Shown here in pieces: positions 5,619 through 8,621 of a DNA stretch of 8,621 nucleotides (position 1 is the stretch's first letter; each line of letters begins with the position of its first letter). The DNA is taken from NCBI GenBank assembly GCA_913009765.1, contig CAJVYT010000173.1, positions 1-8,621 on the forward strand, read 5' to 3'. Source of the stretch: an uncultured candidate division Zixibacteria bacterium. Lineage in GTDB: Bacteria > Zixibacteria > MSB-5A5 > GN15 > FEB-12. The notes beneath the pieces were generated by a model, which made no database searches, was not told where the DNA came from, and saw only the letters and a program-made list of their open reading frames with translations. Position numbers and translations under genes: made by a program.

Positions 5619-6296
5619 TTACTCACCGGCGAATTTGTATAGCTTTTCTAAATCTGTCACTATTACTTCGGCATTGTTGACTGTTATAATTTTTTCTTTA
5701 GAAAGCTTTTTAAATGAACGGGATAGTGTCTCAGGGATTGTTCCAAGCTGCGAGGCAAGGATAGTTTTTTTTTCAGATAACGTAACAACTATCGGATTAT
5801 TTCCTGCCAGGTTTTTTTCTTCTATTATATTTATAAAGTAATGAGCAAGACGAGTGTTTATGTCTGTCAACGAAAGTTCTTCAACTAATTTATTCAGTTT
5901 ATGCAGAAGCTCTGAAAGGCGAGCGATAAGATTTAAAGCAATAGACGGGTTTCTTTCAATGATTGAAATAAATCTGTCACGATGAACTACCAAAAGCTTT
6001 CCGTCGGTCATTGTCTGTGCGGTTGCGGGATATTTGCCACCGCCAAACAAGGCTGCTTCGGCAAATGAATCTCCCTCAGAAGCAATCATCAGTATTTGTT
6101 CTTTACCGTCGGGTGAAGTTTTTAGAATTTTTACTTTTCCCGTTCCGACAATAAAAAAAGCAGGGGCAGGATCTTTCTCATAAAAAATAATTTCACCTTT
6201 TGAAACAGTTTTGACAGAAATTGCAGTGAGCATTGTTTCCAAAGAAGTATCATCAAAGCCTGAGAACAATTTTGATTTTTTCAAATATTTTATCAT
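5619..6296 (-). CDS. Crp/Fnr family transcriptional regulator
   Basis: 225 aa, normal family length. Residues about 8-115 form a cyclic-nucleotide-binding-type beta barrel (GEIIFYEKDPAPAFFIVGTGKVKI, with EGDSFAEAALFGGGKYPATA at about 74-93). A dimerisation helix (about 116-145) leads into a C-terminal winged helix-turn-helix with KKTILASQLGTIPETLSRSF at about 176-195. There is no cysteine anywhere, so it cannot carry an FNR-type Fe-S cluster. The Arg of the cAMP-binding phosphate cassette in CRP (PRAATV) is replaced in KYPATA, so cAMP binding is unlikely. The FGGGxYPATA form is common in Crp/Fnr members answering other cues, such as NO via heme (DNR type) in some bacteria; the signal here is unknown. 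The ATG has no clear Shine-Dalgarno. Confidence 0.93.
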   Translation of the reverse strand: MIKYLKKSKLFSGFDDTSLETMLTAISVKTVSKGEIIFYEKDPAPAFFIVGTGKVKILKTSPDGKEQILMIASEGDSFAEAALFGGGKYPATAQTMTDGKLLVVHRDRFISIIERNPSIALNLIARLSELLHKLNKLVEELSLTDINTRLAHYFINIIEEKNLAGNNPIVVTLSEKKTILASQLGTIPETLSRSFKKLSKEKIITVNNAEVIVTDLEKLYKFAGE

Positions 6297-6348
6297 ATAA
6301 TTATTATACTTTTTATTTTATTTATCAAAGTATAGTACAATTATAGGC

Positions 6349-6376
6349 AAAAAAAAAGAGCCATATTTGACTCTTT
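6349..6376 (-). terminator. Intrinsic terminator of the hflX-receiver transcript
   Basis: On the minus strand AAAGAGTC (6376-6369), loop AAATAT, and GGCTCTTT (6362-6355) form an 8-bp stem with one G-U pair, followed directly by more T (nine in total, 6357-6349). It starts 22 nt after the receiver-protein stop codon. This is the classical arrangement. Confidence 0.85.
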
Positions 6377-6397
6377 ACATCTTTTTTATGGGGTTTG

Positions 6398-6754
6398 TTA
6401 CAGCAGCGAATCCAATAGTTTTTCAACATCGGTCATCATAAACGGTTTAGATAAAAAGCCGTCTGGTTTATACTCAGAATTTTCTTGGGACATACTGTCA
6501 ACAGAATAGCCCGAGATAAGAACAACCGGAAGTTTGGGATATTTTTGTTTTACTTGTTCTAAAAGCTCCAAACCGGTCATATTCGGCATTTTCATATCAG
6601 TAATAATAAGAGAAAACTTATTTTGCTCTAATTTTTCTAAAGCGACAATACCGTCTTCTGCCAGTTCGGACTCATAATCAAATATTTCCAGCATTTCGCC
6701 AAGAAGTGTAGACATATTCGGATTATCATCAACTATTAATATAGACTTTGCCAT
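6398..6754 (-). CDS. Single-domain response regulator (CheY-like receiver)
   Basis: 118 aa, the size of a receiver domain with no output domain. Acidic pocket D9/D10 (ILIVDDN), phospho-acceptor D53 (IITDMKMPNMTG), switch Ser81 (VVLISGY) and conserved Lys103 (FLSKPF) are all present, so it should be phosphorylatable. It would pass phosphate or bind a partner protein rather than DNA. No histidine kinase is visible in the window. It begins 30 nt after hflX ends, on the same strand, and is followed by a strong terminator, so the two probably share a transcript. Confidence 0.95.
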   Translation of the reverse strand: MAKSILIVDDNPNMSTLLGEMLEIFDYESELAEDGIVALEKLEQNKFSLIITDMKMPNMTGLELLEQVKQKYPKLPVVLISGYSVDSMSQENSEYKPDGFLSKPFMMTDVEKLLDSLL

Positions 6755-6784
6755 AGTCTTTTTATCGGCAACACAGACAATGAG

Positions 6785-7900
6785 TTAACAGTTAGAGCTA
6801 TTTTTTTTTGAAAAATTGTCAGACTGCAATATTATTTCTGCTTGAAGTTGTTTTATCCCGATTTTTTTTGAAGCAGAAATATTAAATAGTTTTTCAGATA
6901 GTTCCGTATCAGCTAAAAATTCAGGGGTTTTATCTATCTTATTGAATACTAACAGGTAAGGTACTTTTTCAGCCCCAATTTCTTTAAGAATCTCTCTTGT
7001 ATGTCTAATTCGTTCGGAATAATTTTCTTCGGAACAGTCAACAACGTGAATCAAAAGATTGGCAAGAGCGACCTCTTCAAGGGTCGATTTAAATGATTCG
7101 ACCAATTGATGAGGCAGTTTTTTGATAAATCCGACGGTATCTGAAAAAACGGTTACAGATGGGTAACCGGTTGACATAACCCGAGTTGTGGAGTCTAAAG
7201 TAGTGAAGAGCATATTTTTAGTGCGGACTTCTGATTTAGTCAGAACATTAAAAAGTGTCGATTTTCCGGCATTAGTATAACCGACCAAAGCGACTTTATA
7301 TAGATTTTGACGGCGTTTTCTTTGGGTTGCACGTTGTACATCTAATTTTTTTAACCTGTTTTTTAATTGTGATATTTTTGTACGTACCTGCCGTCTGTCT
7401 ATCTCAAGTTGTGTTTCACCGGGACCTTTGGCACCAATTCCGCCGTATTGACGTGAAAAATGAAGCCATGCTCCGGTTAATCTGGGAAGGGTATATTCAA
7501 GCTGTGCAAGTTCTACCTGTAATCTTGAGCCTGCTGTTCTTGCTCTGGTAGCAAAAATATCTAATATCAGAATTGGACGGTCAATTACTTTGCATTCTAA
7601 AGCTTTTTCCAAATTTCGCTGTTGAGCGGGCGAAAGGGTATCGTCAAAAATAACTGTATTTCCGTCGAACTCTTCAAGCATCTCTTTTATTTGCTCAACA
7701 AAACCTGTACCGACATACAAAGCCGGATTTGGTTTTTGTTTGACCTGAATTTTTTTGCCGATAATTTCTGCTTTGGCAGAAAATGCAAGTTCGGCTAATT
7801 CATTGAGCGACTCTTCAACCTCAAGACGTTCTTTTGATGAACGAGCTAAACCGACAAGAACTGCTTTTTCAATTTCTTTTTTCTGTAAATCTAATACCAT
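6785..7900 (-). CDS. hflX: GTPase HflX, ribosome-associated
   Basis: 371 aa from ATG 7900. The N-terminal HflX domain (about residues 10-150) is followed by the family signature YGGIGAKGPGETQLEIDRR (about 152-170), a coiled basic helix, and the G domain: G1 GYTNAGKST (207-215), G2 TTLDST (233-238), G3 DTVGF (254-258), G4 NKID (320-323), G5 SAS (342-344). HflX is established as a GTPase that binds the 50S subunit and splits or rescues stalled ribosomes under stress. A TTG at 7936 would add twelve hydrophobic residues with no support; ATG at MVLDLQKKEI fits the family. The tail after about residue 355 is short and Ser/Asn/Lys-rich. Confidence 0.97.
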   Translation of the reverse strand: MVLDLQKKEIEKAVLVGLARSSKERLEVEESLNELAELAFSAKAEIIGKKIQVKQKPNPALYVGTGFVEQIKEMLEEFDGNTVIFDDTLSPAQQRNLEKALECKVIDRPILILDIFATRARTAGSRLQVELAQLEYTLPRLTGAWLHFSRQYGGIGAKGPGETQLEIDRRQVRTKISQLKNRLKKLDVQRATQRKRRQNLYKVALVGYTNAGKSTLFNVLTKSEVRTKNMLFTTLDSTTRVMSTGYPSVTVFSDTVGFIKKLPHQLVESFKSTLEEVALANLLIHVVDCSEENYSERIRHTREILKEIGAEKVPYLLVFNKIDKTPEFLADTELSEKLFNISASKKIGIKQLQAEIILQSDNFSKKNSSNC

Positions 7901-8177
7901 ATAAAAAGAATATAGAGAAAAAGGAGAAATTATCAAAGCTGTTAATCGGTATGCGGTAAATACGGTAATATCTGCTATGAGTAATTGTATATGTCAATAT
8001 TAACGTAAACTTTTTACATATTGTAAGTTGTTGTCAAATTGTAAAATAATACAATTTTAAACAAATCAATATTTTCGTCTTGCATATATTTCATTTTATT
8101 GTATCATGGAATTGTCATGCTATTATTGGGTTTGATTTTAGCTTTAGACTTAGTTTGATTATATATAAACATAGAGC
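7901..8177. promoter_or_regulatory. Divergent promoter region of hflX and the cytochrome gene
   Basis: 277 nt without a gene, separating two divergently transcribed genes. It contains two inverted repeats, TTACA-TAT-TGTAA (8014-8026) and AAATTGTA-AAATAA-TACAATTT (8036-8057), 9 nt apart and both built on TACA/TGTA half-sites. A sigma-70-like pair TTGCAT (8080-8085), 16 nt, TATCAT (8102-8107) could serve the cytochrome gene. The inverted repeats are seen directly; operator function is inference. Confidence 0.5.
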
Positions 8178-8493
8178 ATGAGAATTTTTATGAAATATTG
8201 CATACTTTTCTTTATTGTTTCGTTTTTTTTCATTGATACAATTTTTGCAAATGTAGCCGGTTCAGACCACGACTTAACTGGATCCGGGCAAAAACTTTGT
8301 ATGGCGTGTCATCTTCCCCATAATGCTCAAGGGGACAAACTTTGGGTTTCAACTCCGGTGGGAACATTTTCCGGTGTTGCGGATTTATGTTTTACCTGTC
8401 ATGACGGTTCTGTAACTACTGTAGGTACAACAACTGCTTTTGACCAGTCAAAAGAACAGCATGTTGCTGTTGGTTCAGACTGTTCGGGAGAAG
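8178..8493 (+). CDS. Exported multiheme c-type cytochrome, 3' truncated
   Basis: 105 genomic codons, open at the contig edge. Residues 1-24 are a signal peptide (MKYCILFFIVSFFFID, cleavage near IFA), so the product is periplasmic or beyond. Two heme-binding motifs are visible, CMACH (41-45) and CFTCH (71-75), in the context LCMACHLPHNA...LCFTCHDGS, characteristic of the doubled-CxxCH cytochrome families used in anaerobic respiration or extracellular electron transfer. More hemes would be expected in the missing part. ATG 8178 or ATG 8190 could be the start; neither has a convincing ribosome-binding site. The last residues of the open frame (IGRAHV) are coded by the adapter and are not protein. 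Confidence 0.88.
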
Positions 8494-8559
8494 AGATCGG
8501 AAGAGCACACGTCTGAACTCCAGTCACACTGATATATCTCGTATGCCGTCTTCTGCTTG
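8494..8559 (+). other. Illumina P7 indexed TruSeq adapter, contamination
   Basis: AGATCGGAAGAGCACACGTC begins the TruSeq indexed adapter; it continues to CAGTCAC at 8527, then ACTGATAT at 8528-8535, which fits TruSeq index 25 as I remember it, and the P7 end ATCTCGTATGCCGTCTTC...TTG to 8559. The first A could be the library A-tail. It cuts the cytochrome gene. Confidence 0.98.
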
Positions 8560-8621
8560 AAAAAAAAAAAAAAAAACAAAGAAAAACAGTAAAAGAATCA
8601 ACCTGCTTAAATCATAACTCC
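8560..8621. other. Poly-A and read noise beyond the adapter
   Basis: 17 A (8560-8576) follow the adapter, then 45 bases of A-rich unstructured sequence. This is the usual product of a sequencer reading past the end of the molecule. Not genomic. Confidence 0.93.

Noticed and set aside
5608..5841. Plus-strand open frame of 77 codons
   Set aside because: Antisense to the HTH end of the Crp/Fnr gene; no start signal or family resemblance.
7327..7551. Plus-strand open frame rich in hydrophobic residues
   Set aside because: Antisense to the conserved HflX signature region; the hydrophobic look is a by-product of the complementary charged codons.
119..8493. Search by eye for CRISPR repeats, tRNA or rRNA genes, transposases and phage genes
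   Set aside because: No regularly spaced repeats, no tRNA-like CCA/T-arm pattern and no transposase or phage protein signature were found.
61..8559. Inward-facing P5 and P7 adapters could suggest a single cloned 8.4-kb insert
   Set aside because: Illumina inserts are far shorter; the two adapters come from separate short-insert reads at the two contig ends.

Overview
The window is one assembled contig. Real genomic DNA runs only from about 119 to 8493. Both ends are Illumina library sequence: the P5 adapter preceded by poly-T and read noise at 1-118, and the P7 indexed adapter followed by poly-A and read noise at 8494-8621. These ends must not be read as biology.

The genomic part is AT-rich. 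It looks like a bacterium of the Bacteroidota/Ignavibacteriota (FCB) group, judging from a TonB-dependent receptor with an N-terminal carboxypeptidase-regulatory-like domain, weak or absent Shine-Dalgarno sequences at several starts, a possible TAnnTTTG promoter element, and a periplasmic CxxCH cytochrome. Species-level assignment is not possible from the sequence alone. Every complete gene is on the minus strand; the only plus-strand gene is the truncated cytochrome at the right end.

Read in the direction of transcription (right to left), the layout is as follows. (1) hflX (GTPase) is followed 30 nt later by a stand-alone CheY-like receiver protein, which ends at a clear intrinsic terminator. 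(2) A Crp/Fnr-type regulator without Fe-S cysteines is followed by a class I SAM methyltransferase, and then by a 428-nt non-coding stretch with a hairpin terminator and a dispersed-repeat fragment. (3) A compact accessory cassette comes next: a Panacea/SocA-like (DUF4065) antitoxin-type protein overlaps a 93-aa protein that looks like a RelE/ParE-type partner, followed by two very small membrane proteins, the first broken by a one-base frameshift. (4) A very clear TPP (thiamin pyrophosphate) riboswitch controls an 822-aa TonB-dependent outer-membrane receptor, which is therefore predicted to import thiamin or a precursor. (5) A long imperfect palindromic intergenic repeat lies downstream of the receptor.

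Divergent from hflX, at the right edge, is the start of an exported multiheme c-type cytochrome with paired CxxCH motifs, cut off by the adapter. The 277-nt divergent region holds two short AT-rich inverted repeats that could be operators.

The parts most worth following up are the riboswitch leader, which has a competing pairing and a hairpin over the ribosome-binding site, and the Panacea cassette with its extra membrane genes. No CRISPR array, tRNA, rRNA, transposase or phage gene was seen.
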